Assembly (NCBI GenBank): GCA_903832325.1
Contig: CAILBC010000032.1
Location: 1-64,000, forward strand
Direction: 5' to 3'
DNA from: an uncultured Sphingomonadales bacterium
Lineage (GTDB): Bacteria > Pseudomonadota > Alphaproteobacteria > Sphingomonadales > Sphingomonadaceae
Length of the DNA stretch: 64,000 bases
A program made the translations under genes and the position numbers. Position 1 is the stretch's first letter; each line of letters begins with the position of its first letter. Shown piece after piece: positions 1 through 7,526 of the stretch. The notes under the pieces were generated by a model. That model was given only the letters and a program-made list of their open reading frames with translations. It was not told where the DNA came from and ran no database searches.

Positions 1-225
1 AGGAGGAGCTCCGTCTGGCGACCCGCTTCGCGCCCGCACAAGCCCCCACGACGTGCTGTAGGGCACACCCAGAGCCCAACATGTCAGAGGGGGCAACGAG
101 GGCGGGGCCGCCTGTTCCAGCCAGTTGCGCGGATCATCGGCAAAATCGCCATCGACCCCGGCATCGCGCCACCAGGCCAGCGCCGCCGCGATTGCATCAC
201 CCAGCGGCAGAGAACCGGATGCCAT
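1..225 (-). CDS. N-terminal part of uracil-DNA glycosylase-like protein (runs off left edge)
   Basis: An open frame of 75 codons starts at an ATG (complement of 223-225) and runs off the window without a stop. The first 45 or so residues, with an AALAWWRDAGVD stretch followed by DFADDPRNWLE, resemble the N-terminal segment of sphingomonad uracil-DNA glycosylases, which excise uracil from DNA. These proteins usually continue into a Pro/Ala linker. Here the frame continues with a Trp/Ser/Arg-rich stretch after residue 47 that I do not recognise, so the gene may be interrupted or simply divergent. It is divergent to the ETF dehydrogenase gene. The catalytic domain lies outside the window, so the family call is tentative. 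Confidence 0.5.
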   Translation of the reverse strand, partial: MASGSLPLGDAIAAALAWWRDAGVDGDFADDPRNWLEQAAPPSLPPLTCWALGVPYSTSWGLVRARSGSPDGAPP

Positions 226-405
226 AGAGCCCGGCGCAGGCGGAACTGCGTCAGGGTTGCTCCCTTGGGTGATTTGCGAATGGGGCGGAACCATGTAACG
301 CTATTGACCTTGGTCGAGACAGCTTTCAAGGCGAACCGGCACATCAATCACGCGATTAACCGCAAGACGGGCGGCAGATCGCACTGCGCGAGGACGGAAC
401 GGGGA

Positions 406-2052
406 ATGAGCGAGCGGGAATCGATGCCCTATGACGTGGTCATTGTCGGCGGCGGCCCGGCCGGGCTGGGGGCAGCGATCCGGCTGAAACAGGTCAACCC
501 CGATATCAGCGTGTGCATTCTGGAAAAAGGGTCGGAAATCGGCGCGCATATCCTGTCGGGCGCGGTCGTCGATCCGCGCGCGCTCGATGAATTGCTGCCC
601 GAATGGCGCACGACGGGCTGTTCGCTCGCGGAAACCCCGGTAACCGACAACTGGCACTGGGTGCTGACCCGCACCGGCAAAGTCGCGCTGCCGCACTGGC
701 CGATGCCTCCGTTCATGTCGAACCACGGCAACTACACCGGATCGCTGGGCAATCTGTGCCGCTGGCTGGGCGAACAGGCGACCGAACTCGGCGTCGAAAT
801 CTTTCCGGGCTTCCCCGCGGCCGAAGTGCTGTATGACGACAGCGGCGCGGTGATCGGCGTGGCCACCGGCGACATGGGCATTGCCAAAGACGGCTCGAAA
901 AAGCCCGATTACCAGCCGGGCATGGAACTGCACGCCAAATACACGCTGTTTGCCGAAGGCGCGCGCGGCCACCTGACCAAGCAGGTCAAGGCGCGATACG
1001 ATCTGGAGCGCGATTGCCAGCCGCAATGCTATGGCATCGGCATCAAGGAACTGTGGGATATCGATCCCGAAAAGCATGTGCCCGGCCGGGTGCTGCACAC
1101 GCAGGGCTGGCCGCTGTCGGAATCCGATTCTTGGGGTGGCGGGTTTCTGTATCACCAGGCCAACAACCAGGTCGCGCTGGGGTTTGTTACCGCGCTCGAT
1201 TACGCGAACCCTTATGTCTATCCCTATGAGGAATTCCAGCGCTGGAAGCAGCATCCGGCGATCCGCGAAATCCTCGAAGGCGGGCGCCGCGTGTCCTATG
1301 GCGCACGCGCGATCAACGAAGGCGGCTGGCAATCGGTGCCGCACCTGGCGTTTCCGGGCGGGGCGCTGATCGGGTGTTCGGCGGGCTTCGTCAACGTGCC
1401 GCGGATCAAGGGCAGCCACACCGCGATGAAATCGGGCATGCTCGCGGCAGAGGCGATTGCCGCCGCCATCGGCGCGGGGCGCGAACACGATGCGCTGAAC
1501 GACTATGACGCTGCGGTGCGCGAAAGCTGGATCGCCAAAGAGCTGAAAATGGTGCAGAATGCGCAGCCGCTGGTGGCCAAATTCGGCGGATCGCTGGGCA
1601 CCGTACTGGCCGGTGCCGACATGTGGGCACGCGTGCTGCGGGTTAATCCGTTTGGCGCGATGCGCCACCACACCGATGCCGAAGCGACCAATCGCGCCGA
1701 TCTCTATCGCCCGATCGTCTATCCCAAGGCCGACGGGGTGATCACCTTCGACCGCCTGACCAATGTCGCCTATTCCTACACCAACCACGAAGAAGACCAG
1801 CCGTGCCATCTGCAACTGGCCGATCCGTCGGTGCCGGTGGATGTGAACCTGAAACTCTATGCCGGGCCAGAGGCGCGCTATTGCCCCGCCGGGGTCTATG
1901 AATTCGTCGGCGTGGCCGAAGGCAACCCGCGATTGCAGATCAACGCGCAAAACTGCGTCCACTGCAAGACTTGCGATATCAAGGACAAGACCCAGAACAT
2001 CACCTGGGTCACCCCCGAAGGCGGCGGCGGCCCCAACTACCCGAACATGTGA
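406..2052 (+). CDS. electron transfer flavoprotein-ubiquinone oxidoreductase
   Basis: This inner-membrane-associated iron-sulfur flavoprotein passes electrons from reduced ETF (acyl-CoA and amino-acid dehydrogenases) to ubiquinone. The 548-residue product has the usual family length. The FAD dinucleotide-binding motif VVIVGGGPAG is at residues 11-20. The C-terminal 4Fe-4S domain is intact with cysteines 493, 517, 520 and 523 in the pattern C...CVHCKTC. The frame opens at 265, but I chose the ATG at 406 because the FAD motif then lies about 10 residues in and a purine-rich stretch (ACGGAACGGGGA) precedes it. The frame ends just before a palindromic repeat pair that leads into ispE. Confidence 0.95.
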   Translation: MSERESMPYDVVIVGGGPAGLGAAIRLKQVNPDISVCILEKGSEIGAHILSGAVVDPRALDELLPEWRTTGCSLAETPVTDNWHWVLTRTGKVALPHWPMPPFMSNHGNYTGSLGNLCRWLGEQATELGVEIFPGFPAAEVLYDDSGAVIGVATGDMGIAKDGSKKPDYQPGMELHAKYTLFAEGARGHLTKQVKARYDLERDCQPQCYGIGIKELWDIDPEKHVPGRVLHTQGWPLSESDSWGGGFLYHQANNQVALGFVTALDYANPYVYPYEEFQRWKQHPAIREILEGGRRVSYGARAINEGGWQSVPHLAFPGGALIGCSAGFVNVPRIKGSHTAMKSGMLAAEAIAAAIGAGREHDALNDYDAAVRESWIAKELKMVQNAQPLVAKFGGSLGTVLAGADMWARVLRVNPFGAMRHHTDAEATNRADLYRPIVYPKADGVITFDRLTNVAYSYTNHEEDQPCHLQLADPSVPVDVNLKLYAGPEARYCPAGVYEFVGVAEGNPRLQINAQNCVHCKTCDIKDKTQNITWVTPEGGGGPNYPNM

Positions 2053-2060
2053 CCATCCAG

Positions 2061-2119
2061 ATCCTCCCCGATACGGGGAGGGGGACCGCCCGCAGGGTGG
2101 TGGAGGGGTATGGCCCCGC
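2061..2119 (+). repeat. two-hairpin palindromic repeat, copy R1
   Basis: This is copy R1 of a roughly 57-bp repeat. It contains hairpin 1 (CTCCCCG/CGGGGAG), then GGGGACC, hairpin 2 (CCGCCC-GCA-GGGTGG), then TGGAGGGGT and GCCCC. The same architecture recurs at 2151, 59161, 59219 and 59621. Its GGAGGGG lies 2 nt before an ATG at 2110, so the repeat carries its own Shine-Dalgarno and start codon. Confidence 0.85.
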
Positions 2120-2145
2120 ATGACCAGGTTCGAAAGGTCACATGA
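2110..2145 (+). CDS. possible 11-codon leader peptide coupled to ispE
   Basis: An ATG at 2110 sits 2 nt after GGAGGGG within repeat R1 and opens an 11-codon frame (MAPHDQVRKVT). Its TGA at 2143-2145 overlaps both possible ispE start codons (ATGATG at 2142-2147). The stop/start overlap is what translational coupling would look like. The spacing from Shine-Dalgarno to ATG is short, so translation is uncertain. Confidence 0.3.
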   Translation: MAPHDQVRKVT

Positions 2146-3017
2146 TGAGGCGAACCCCCTCCGCCAGCTTTGCTGGTCCCCCTCCCGGAAACGGGGAGGA
2201 TGTCGAGATTGCCTATGCCAAGATCAATCTGGCGCTGCATGTGCGCGGGCGGCGGGCCGATGGCTATCATGATCTGGAAACGCTGTTTGCCTTTGTCGAT
2301 GCGGGCGACACGATCACCGCGCGCGAGGCTGATGCGTTTTCGCTGACCATAACCGGGCCCTTTGCCGCCGATCTGGCTGACGAGCCCGACAATCTGGTGC
2401 TGCGCGCCGCGCGCCTGATGGCCCGGCACAACGGCATCACCACCGGATTGGCCTTTACGCTCGACAAACACCTGCCGATCGCATCGGGCATCGGTGGCGG
2501 CTCTGCCGATGCCGCGGCGGCGCTGCGCCTGGCAGACCGGATCTGGGGGCCGCAGCGGGTCACGGTGCGCGCGTCCGAATATTGTGCTGACCTGGGGGCC
2601 GATGTCCCGGCGTGCTGCGTATCGCGCACACGCTTTGGCAGCGGCGTGGGTGACCGGCTGGTGGATTGCGACATTGCTGGCCTGGCCGGGGCACCGGTCC
2701 TGCTGGTCAATCCGCTGGTTGCCTGCCCGACGGGCCCGGTATTCCGGCAATGGGACGGCATCGACAGGGGGCCTCTCGATCCGGTGGAGTGGCGCGATGC
2801 CCGCAACGATCTTGAGGCACCGGCCATTGCCCTGGTCCCCGTGATCGGCGATGTGCTGGCGGCCCTGCGCCATACCGGCGCGCGACTGGTGCGCATGTCG
2901 GGCTCTGGCGCGACGTGTTTTGCGCTATACGATTATGCCCCGGCGCGCGACCGGGCGGCGCAGGTGATTGCGGCCGACCATCCCGCCTGGTGGAGCCTTT
3001 GCGGAGCATTGCGATGA
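2142..3017 (+). CDS. ispE: 4-(cytidine-5'-diphospho)-2-C-methyl-D-erythritol kinase
   Basis: IspE is the GHMP-family kinase of the non-mevalonate isoprenoid pathway and phosphorylates CDP-methylerythritol. It would feed the carotenoid genes elsewhere in this window. Conserved features are AYAKINLALHV (residues 24-34), the glycine-rich ATP motif LPIASGIGGGSADAAAA near 110-125 and the C-terminal MSGSGATCF near 250. The enzyme proper begins at about residue 22. Residues 3-20 are encoded by the inverted palindromic repeat R2, and I see no ATG, GTG or TTG between the repeat and the kinase domain, so the start must be the ATG at 2142 or 2145. AAAGG at 2133-2137 is a plausible Shine-Dalgarno. The stop overlaps the next start (ATGA). 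Confidence 0.93.
   Translation: MMRRTPSASFAGPPPGNGEDVEIAYAKINLALHVRGRRADGYHDLETLFAFVDAGDTITAREADAFSLTITGPFAADLADEPDNLVLRAARLMARHNGITTGLAFTLDKHLPIASGIGGGSADAAAALRLADRIWGPQRVTVRASEYCADLGADVPACCVSRTRFGSGVGDRLVDCDIAGLAGAPVLLVNPLVACPTGPVFRQWDGIDRGPLDPVEWRDARNDLEAPAIALVPVIGDVLAALRHTGARLVRMSGSGATCFALYDYAPARDRAAQVIAADHPAWWSLCGALR
2151..2203 (-). repeat. two-hairpin palindromic repeat, copy R2 (inverted)
   Basis: R2 lies in the opposite orientation to R1. Read on the minus strand it has hairpin 1 CTCCCCG..CGGGAG, GGGGACC, hairpin 2 CCAGC-AAA-GCTGG and GGAGGGGGTTCGCC. The second stem differs from R1 at both arms yet still pairs, so the structure is conserved by compensating changes. On the plus strand it is translated as the N-terminal extension of IspE. 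Confidence 0.8.
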
Positions 3018-3784
3018 GCGAGCCCTTTTGCCTGATTGGTGACACCACGCCGGGCGGCATCCTGATCGAGGCCGATCACGCCTCTGCCCGGGTGCCCGAC
3101 GATATTGATCTGGGGATCGATCCGGCGCTGCTGCGCGACCATGTCGCGATCGACATCGGCGTGGCGGCGATTGCCGAATTGCTGGTGCAGCGCCGCGGCT
3201 TTGCCGCGTTTATGGGCAATGTCAGCCGGCTGGTCTGCGATTTCAACCGCGACGAACATGGCCCCGCCGTGGCGCCGATTGCCAGCGATGGCCATGCCAT
3301 TCCCGGCAATGCGCTCGATCATGCCGGGCACGAGGCGCGGCTGGCGCGGTTCTATCGCCCTTATCATGCAGCGCTTGCCGATCTGATCGACCGCATGCAG
3401 CCCTCGCTGATCCTGTCGCTGCACAGTTTCACGCCGCAACTGGCCAGCCGCCCCGACGAAGCGCGACCCTGGCACATCGGCATCCTTTATAATCGCGATC
3501 GCCGGGGTGCGGCGCTGGCGCTCGATCATTTGCGGCAGGACCCGGCGCTGGTGGTGGGTGATCAGCAGCCCTATTCGGGCGAATTGCTCAACGCGACGAT
3601 GGACCGCCATGCCGAAGCGCGCGGGCTGCCCTATGTCGGGGTGGAAATCCGCCAGGATCTGATCGGCCATGCCGGGGGCCAGGCCGAATGGGCCGAGCGG
3701 ATGGAGCGTCTGACGCGCGCCGTTCAAAAAGCGCTGACCCGTGACGCGCAAATTGGGCTTTCGACGCGGGCCGCACCCGGCTAG
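3014..3784 (+). CDS. N-formylglutamate amidohydrolase family protein
   Basis: The 256-residue product resembles the HutG-like N-formylglutamate amidohydrolase family (PF05013), zinc-dependent hydrolases that release formate from N-formyl amino acids. Supporting features are the N-terminal EADHASARVP segment with a probable metal-binding histidine, the RLVCDFNR stretch, and LSLHSFTP in the middle. The start ATG at 3014 overlaps the ispE stop as ATGA, implying translational coupling; the open frame upstream of it belongs to ispE. There are no histidine-degradation genes nearby, so the real substrate is open. Confidence 0.75.
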   Translation: MSEPFCLIGDTTPGGILIEADHASARVPDDIDLGIDPALLRDHVAIDIGVAAIAELLVQRRGFAAFMGNVSRLVCDFNRDEHGPAVAPIASDGHAIPGNALDHAGHEARLARFYRPYHAALADLIDRMQPSLILSLHSFTPQLASRPDEARPWHIGILYNRDRRGAALALDHLRQDPALVVGDQQPYSGELLNATMDRHAEARGLPYVGVEIRQDLIGHAGGQAEWAERMERLTRAVQKALTRDAQIGLSTRAAPG

Positions 3785-3835
3785 TGGACGCGATCATCCC
3801 GCCAATGGGCCCACGCGGCCCCGGAGTCGCCCGCA

Positions 3836-5689
3836 ATGCCACCCTATCGTTCCCGCACCACCACCCATGGCCGCAACATGGCCGGCGCGCGCGGCCTGTG
3901 GCGTGCCACGGGGATGAAAGACAGCGATTTCGGCAAGCCGATCATCGCGGTGGTCAATTCGTTCACGCAGTTCGTGCCCGGCCATGTCCATCTGAAGGAT
4001 CTGGGCCAGCTTGTCGCGCGCGAGATCGAGGCGGCCGGCGGCGTGGCCAAGGAATTCAATACGATCGCGGTGGATGATGGCATCGCCATGGGGCATGACG
4101 GCATGCTCTATTCGCTGCCCAGCCGCGATCTGATCGCCGACAGTGTGGAATACATGGTCAATGCCCATTGCGCCGATGCGATGGTGTGCATTTCCAATTG
4201 CGACAAGATCACCCCGGGCATGCTGATGGCGGCGCTGCGCATCAACATTCCGGTGGTGTTCGTGTCGGGCGGGCCGATGGAGGCCGGCAAAGTCGTGCTG
4301 CGCGGCAAGGAAACCGCGCTCGATCTGGTGGATGCCATGGTTGCGGCCGCCGACGAATCCTACACCGACGAAGAAGTGCAATCGATCGAGCGGTCGGCCT
4401 GCCCCACGTGCGGATCGTGCAGCGGGATGTTCACCGCCAATTCGATGAACTGCCTGACCGAGGCGCTGGGCCTGTCGTTGCCGGGCAATGGCTCGGTGCT
4501 GGCGACTCATGCCGACCGCGAACGCCTGTTCCGAGAGGCCGGGCGCCTGGTGGTCGATCTGGCGCGCCGCTGGTATGAACAGGACGATGCGACCGCGCTG
4601 CCGCGCACGATTGCCGGCTTTGCCGCGTTCGAAAACGCGATGAGCCTGGATATCGCGATGGGTGGATCGACAAACACCGTGCTCCACCTGCTCGCTGCCG
4701 CGCACGAGGGCGAAGTGCCGTTCACCATGGCCGATATCGACCGCCTGTCGCGCCGGGTGCCGTGCCTGTCGAAAGTGGCCCCGGCCAAATCCGACGTGCA
4801 TATGGAAGATGTGCACCGCGCCGGCGGGATCATGGCGCTGCTGGGTGAACTGGAGCGCGGCGGGTTGATCAACACCGGCCTGCCGACCGTGCACAGCCGC
4901 ACGATGGCCGATGCGCTGGCGCAATGGGATATCGGGCGCTCCACGTCCGAAGCGACCGCCGAATTTTTCCGCGCGGCGCCGGGCGGGGTGCCAACGCAAG
5001 TGGCGTTCAGCCAGAACCGCCGCTGGGCCGCGCTCGATCTTGATCGCGAAACCGGCGTGATCCGCAATGTCGAACACGCCTTTTCCAGGGATGGCGGGCT
5101 TGCCGTGCTGTCCGGCAACATTGCCATCGATGGGTGCATCGTGAAAACCGCCGGGGTCGATGAAAGCATCCTGACATTCAGCGGCCCCGCAGTCGTGTTT
5201 GAAAGCCAGGACGCGGCGGTGACCGGCATCCTGACCGGGCAAGTGAAAGCCGGCGATGTCGTGGTGATCCGCTATGAAGGGCCGCGTGGCGGGCCGGGCA
5301 TGCAGGAAATGCTTTATCCCACCAGCTACATCAAATCGAAGGGGCTGGGCAAGGCCTGCGCGCTGGTCACCGATGGCCGCTTTTCGGGCGGCACCTCGGG
5401 CCTGTCGATCGGGCATGTTTCGCCCGAAGCGGCCGAAGGCGGCACAATCGGCCTGGTCGAAAACGGCGACCTGATCCAGATCGACATCCACGCGCGCACG
5501 ATCCGGCTCGATGTGGCCGATGCTGTGCTGGCCGAACGGCGCGCCGCGCAAGAGGCGCGCGGGGCCGAAGCCTGGACCCCGGTCAAGCCGCGCCCGCGCA
5601 AGGTTTCGGTGGCGCTGCGTGCCTATGCCGCGATGACCACCAGCGCGGCACGTGGCGCGGTGCGTGATCTGTCCCGCCTGAAGACGTAA
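3836..5689 (+). CDS. ilvD: dihydroxy-acid dehydratase
   Basis: IlvD converts dihydroxyisovalerate and dihydroxymethylvalerate to the 2-keto acids in valine, leucine and isoleucine synthesis. The 617-residue product is near-identical in length to the E. coli enzyme. Iron-sulfur and metal residues are in place: [13 protein letters not shown] around 79-91, CISNCDK at 118-124 (C122, D123 and the lysine K124 that is carbamylated in relatives) and CPTCGSCSG with C195. The C-terminal [20 protein letters not shown] is also present. The similar phosphogluconate dehydratase Edd is excluded by the [12 protein letters not shown] and [13 protein letters not shown] sequences typical of IlvD. The start follows the previous gene by 51 bp. 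Confidence 0.97.
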   Translation: MPPYRSRTTTHGRNMAGARGLWRATGMKDSDFGKPIIAVVNSFTQFVPGHVHLKDLGQLVAREIEAAGGVAKEFNTIAVDDGIAMGHDGMLYSLPSRDLIADSVEYMVNAHCADAMVCISNCDKITPGMLMAALRINIPVVFVSGGPMEAGKVVLRGKETALDLVDAMVAAADESYTDEEVQSIERSACPTCGSCSGMFTANSMNCLTEALGLSLPGNGSVLATHADRERLFREAGRLVVDLARRWYEQDDATALPRTIAGFAAFENAMSLDIAMGGSTNTVLHLLAAAHEGEVPFTMADIDRLSRRVPCLSKVAPAKSDVHMEDVHRAGGIMALLGELERGGLINTGLPTVHSRTMADALAQWDIGRSTSEATAEFFRAAPGGVPTQVAFSQNRRWAALDLDRETGVIRNVEHAFSRDGGLAVLSGNIAIDGCIVKTAGVDESILTFSGPAVVFESQDAAVTGILTGQVKAGDVVVIRYEGPRGGPGMQEMLYPTSYIKSKGLGKACALVTDGRFSGGTSGLSIGHVSPEAAEGGTIGLVENGDLIQIDIHARTIRLDVADAVLAERRAAQEARGAEAWTPVKPRPRKVSVALRAYAAMTTSAARGAVRDLSRLKT

Positions 5690-5750
5690 CGCCGGACCGG
5701 GCCGTGGCAGGGGGGTTGACCGCAGCGGCAATCCGCCGGATGGATCGATC

Positions 5751-6092
5751 ATGCGCAAGGTCTTGATCCTGTTTCCGTTGCTGATGCTGGCCGCCTGCGG
5801 CCGGCCCGCTGGCGATCCCGAGCCGGACATGCGCACGATCGATTGCGCGCTGGCCGGGGCGGGCGCGTTTGTGCCGCAGTGCCAGGTGGAACAGGCGGCA
5901 GGGCTGCTGATTGTCCACCACCCCGGCGGCGGCTTTCGCCGCTTGCGCAAAGTGGATGACGGGCGCGGCGTGGTGGCGGCCGACGGGATCGAGCAGGCGC
6001 AAGTGGCGTGGATTGCCGATGGCCGGCTGGAAGTGACCGTGGGGCAGGATCGCTATCGCTTTCCCGCCAAAGTCAGGCCGGATCCGAAATAG
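5751..6092 (+). CDS. small lipoprotein of unknown function
   Basis: This 113-residue product has a lipoprotein signal: a short basic N-terminus, a hydrophobic run and the lipobox LAAC with the acyl-acceptor Cys at residue 16. The mature part has two further cysteines and a C-terminal half rich in Val/Gly/Arg. I do not recognise a domain. It sits 61 bp after ilvD and 5 bp before nnrDE in the same direction, so it may be cotranscribed, but nothing links it to either function. Confidence 0.75.
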   Translation: MRKVLILFPLLMLAACGRPAGDPEPDMRTIDCALAGAGAFVPQCQVEQAAGLLIVHHPGGGFRRLRKVDDGRGVVAADGIEQAQVAWIADGRLEVTVGQDRYRFPAKVRPDPK

Positions 6093-6097
6093 CCGCC

Positions 6098-7522
6098 ATG
6101 CACCCGCAGGCCGCCCCCGCACCGCAACAGGTCCTGACCGTTGCGCAGATGCGCGCGGCCGAACACGCGCTGATCGATGCCGGAGACAGCGTCGGCAGCC
6201 TGATGGAGCGCGCCGGAAACGGTGCGGGCGATTGGGTTCACCGCCTTGCCGCCGGCCGGCCGGTCACGGTGCTGTGCGGGCCGGGAAACAATGGCGGCGA
6301 TGGCTATGTGATCGCGCGCCACCTTGCTGCACGCGGCGGGCCGGTGCAGGTGGTCGCGCCGCTGCCGCCGCGCACGCCGGCGGCGATGGCCGCGCGGGGG
6401 GCCTTTGCCGGGGTTGTCGGTGATGGCTCTGGTGCGCTGCCGCAGGGGGGCGTGTTTGTCGATTGCCTGTTTGGCAGTGGCCTGACCCGCGCGGTGGATG
6501 CCCGGCTGGCGGCGCTGCTCACCGCGCTTTGGGCGTGCCACGGCTTGCGCATCGCCATTGATCTGCCCAGCGGCATCGACGCGGACAGTGGCGCGGTGCT
6601 GAATCCCGAATTTGGCGAATATGGCCTGACTTTGGCGCTCGGCGCCTGGAAACACGCGCATTTTGCGATGCCCGCAGCGGCACGGATGGGCGCGCTGCGG
6701 CTGGTGGATATCGGCGTAACGGCCACGCCCGGTGCAGCCGAAGTCTTGCCTCGGCCGGCGCTGCATGCGCCGCCGGCCACGGCGCACAAATACACGCGCG
6801 GGCTGCTGGCGATTGTCGGCGGGGCCATGCCGGGGGCGGCGGTGCTGGCGGCGATGGCCGCGCGCCATGCCGGGGCCGGCTATCTGCGGCTGATTGCCGG
6901 CGCAGAGCCCGGCGCAATCCCGCCCGATCTTGTCGTGGTGCGTGGCGCGCCGCAGGCCGCACTGGCCGATCCGCGCATCGCTGCGGTGCTGGTCGGTCCC
7001 GGGCTTGGGCGCGACGGCGCGGCGCGCGAACGGCTGGCGGTGGCGCTGGCGGCGGGGCGGCCCACGGTGGTCGATGCCGATGCGCTGATGCTGCTGCGCC
7101 CCGGGCATGGAGCGACCTGGCCGCTGGTGCTGACCCCGCATGAGGGCGAACTGGCCGCGCTGGAACGCGCCTTTGGCCTTGGCGGCGGCACCTGTGCAAT
7201 CAAGCGGGACCGCGCGCTCGCGATGGCCCGGGCAAGCGGTGCGGTTGTCGTGGCCAAGGGCGCCGATACGGTGATCGCCGCGCCTGATGGGCGCGTGCTG
7301 GTTGTGCCGCGTGCGCCATCCTGGCTGTCGGTTGCGGGCACCGGTGATGTGCTGGCCGGGCTGATCGCCAGCCGGTTGGCGGTGCATCGCGATGCCTGGC
7401 GCGCGGCGGGTGAGGGGGTCTGGCTTCATGGTGAGGCGGTGCGGCGGGCCGGGCCGGCTTTTGCGGCGGCCGACCTTGCCGGATGGGTGCAAGACGCGGT
7501 AGGGGCCGCGCTTTGGACCTGA
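6098..7522 (+). CDS. nnrD: bifunctional NAD(P)H-hydrate epimerase / ADP-dependent dehydratase
   Basis: This is the fused NnrE-NnrD repair enzyme that epimerises and dehydrates damaged NAD(P)H hydrates. In the N-terminal epimerase (about residues 1-215), NNGGDGYVIARHL and the IDLPSGIDADSG segment are seen. In the C-terminal ribokinase-like dehydratase (about 230-474) there are VGPGLGRDG, VVDADALMLL, LTPHEGELAALE and the anion-hole/catalytic VAGTGDVLAGLIA. Length is 474 residues. I chose the ATG at 6098, 5 bp after the lipoprotein stop; the frame opens earlier but overlaps that gene. It is followed after 4 bp by the RNA methyltransferase. Confidence 0.93.
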   Translation: MHPQAAPAPQQVLTVAQMRAAEHALIDAGDSVGSLMERAGNGAGDWVHRLAAGRPVTVLCGPGNNGGDGYVIARHLAARGGPVQVVAPLPPRTPAAMAARGAFAGVVGDGSGALPQGGVFVDCLFGSGLTRAVDARLAALLTALWACHGLRIAIDLPSGIDADSGAVLNPEFGEYGLTLALGAWKHAHFAMPAAARMGALRLVDIGVTATPGAAEVLPRPALHAPPATAHKYTRGLLAIVGGAMPGAAVLAAMAARHAGAGYLRLIAGAEPGAIPPDLVVVRGAPQAALADPRIAAVLVGPGLGRDGAARERLAVALAAGRPTVVDADALMLLRPGHGATWPLVLTPHEGELAALERAFGLGGGTCAIKRDRALAMARASGAVVVAKGADTVIAAPDGRVLVVPRAPSWLSVAGTGDVLAGLIASRLAVHRDAWRAAGEGVWLHGEAVRRAGPAFAAADLAGWVQDAVGAALWT

Positions 7523-7526
7523 CACC

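Noticed and set aside
3794-5950. 718-codon open frame opposite ilvD (similar long antisense frames opposite the ETF dehydrogenase, crtI and thiC)
   Set aside because: Antisense frames of this length are common in GC-rich genes because stop codons are rare in that register. The translations are Arg/His/Gly-rich without motifs, and the sense genes are certain.
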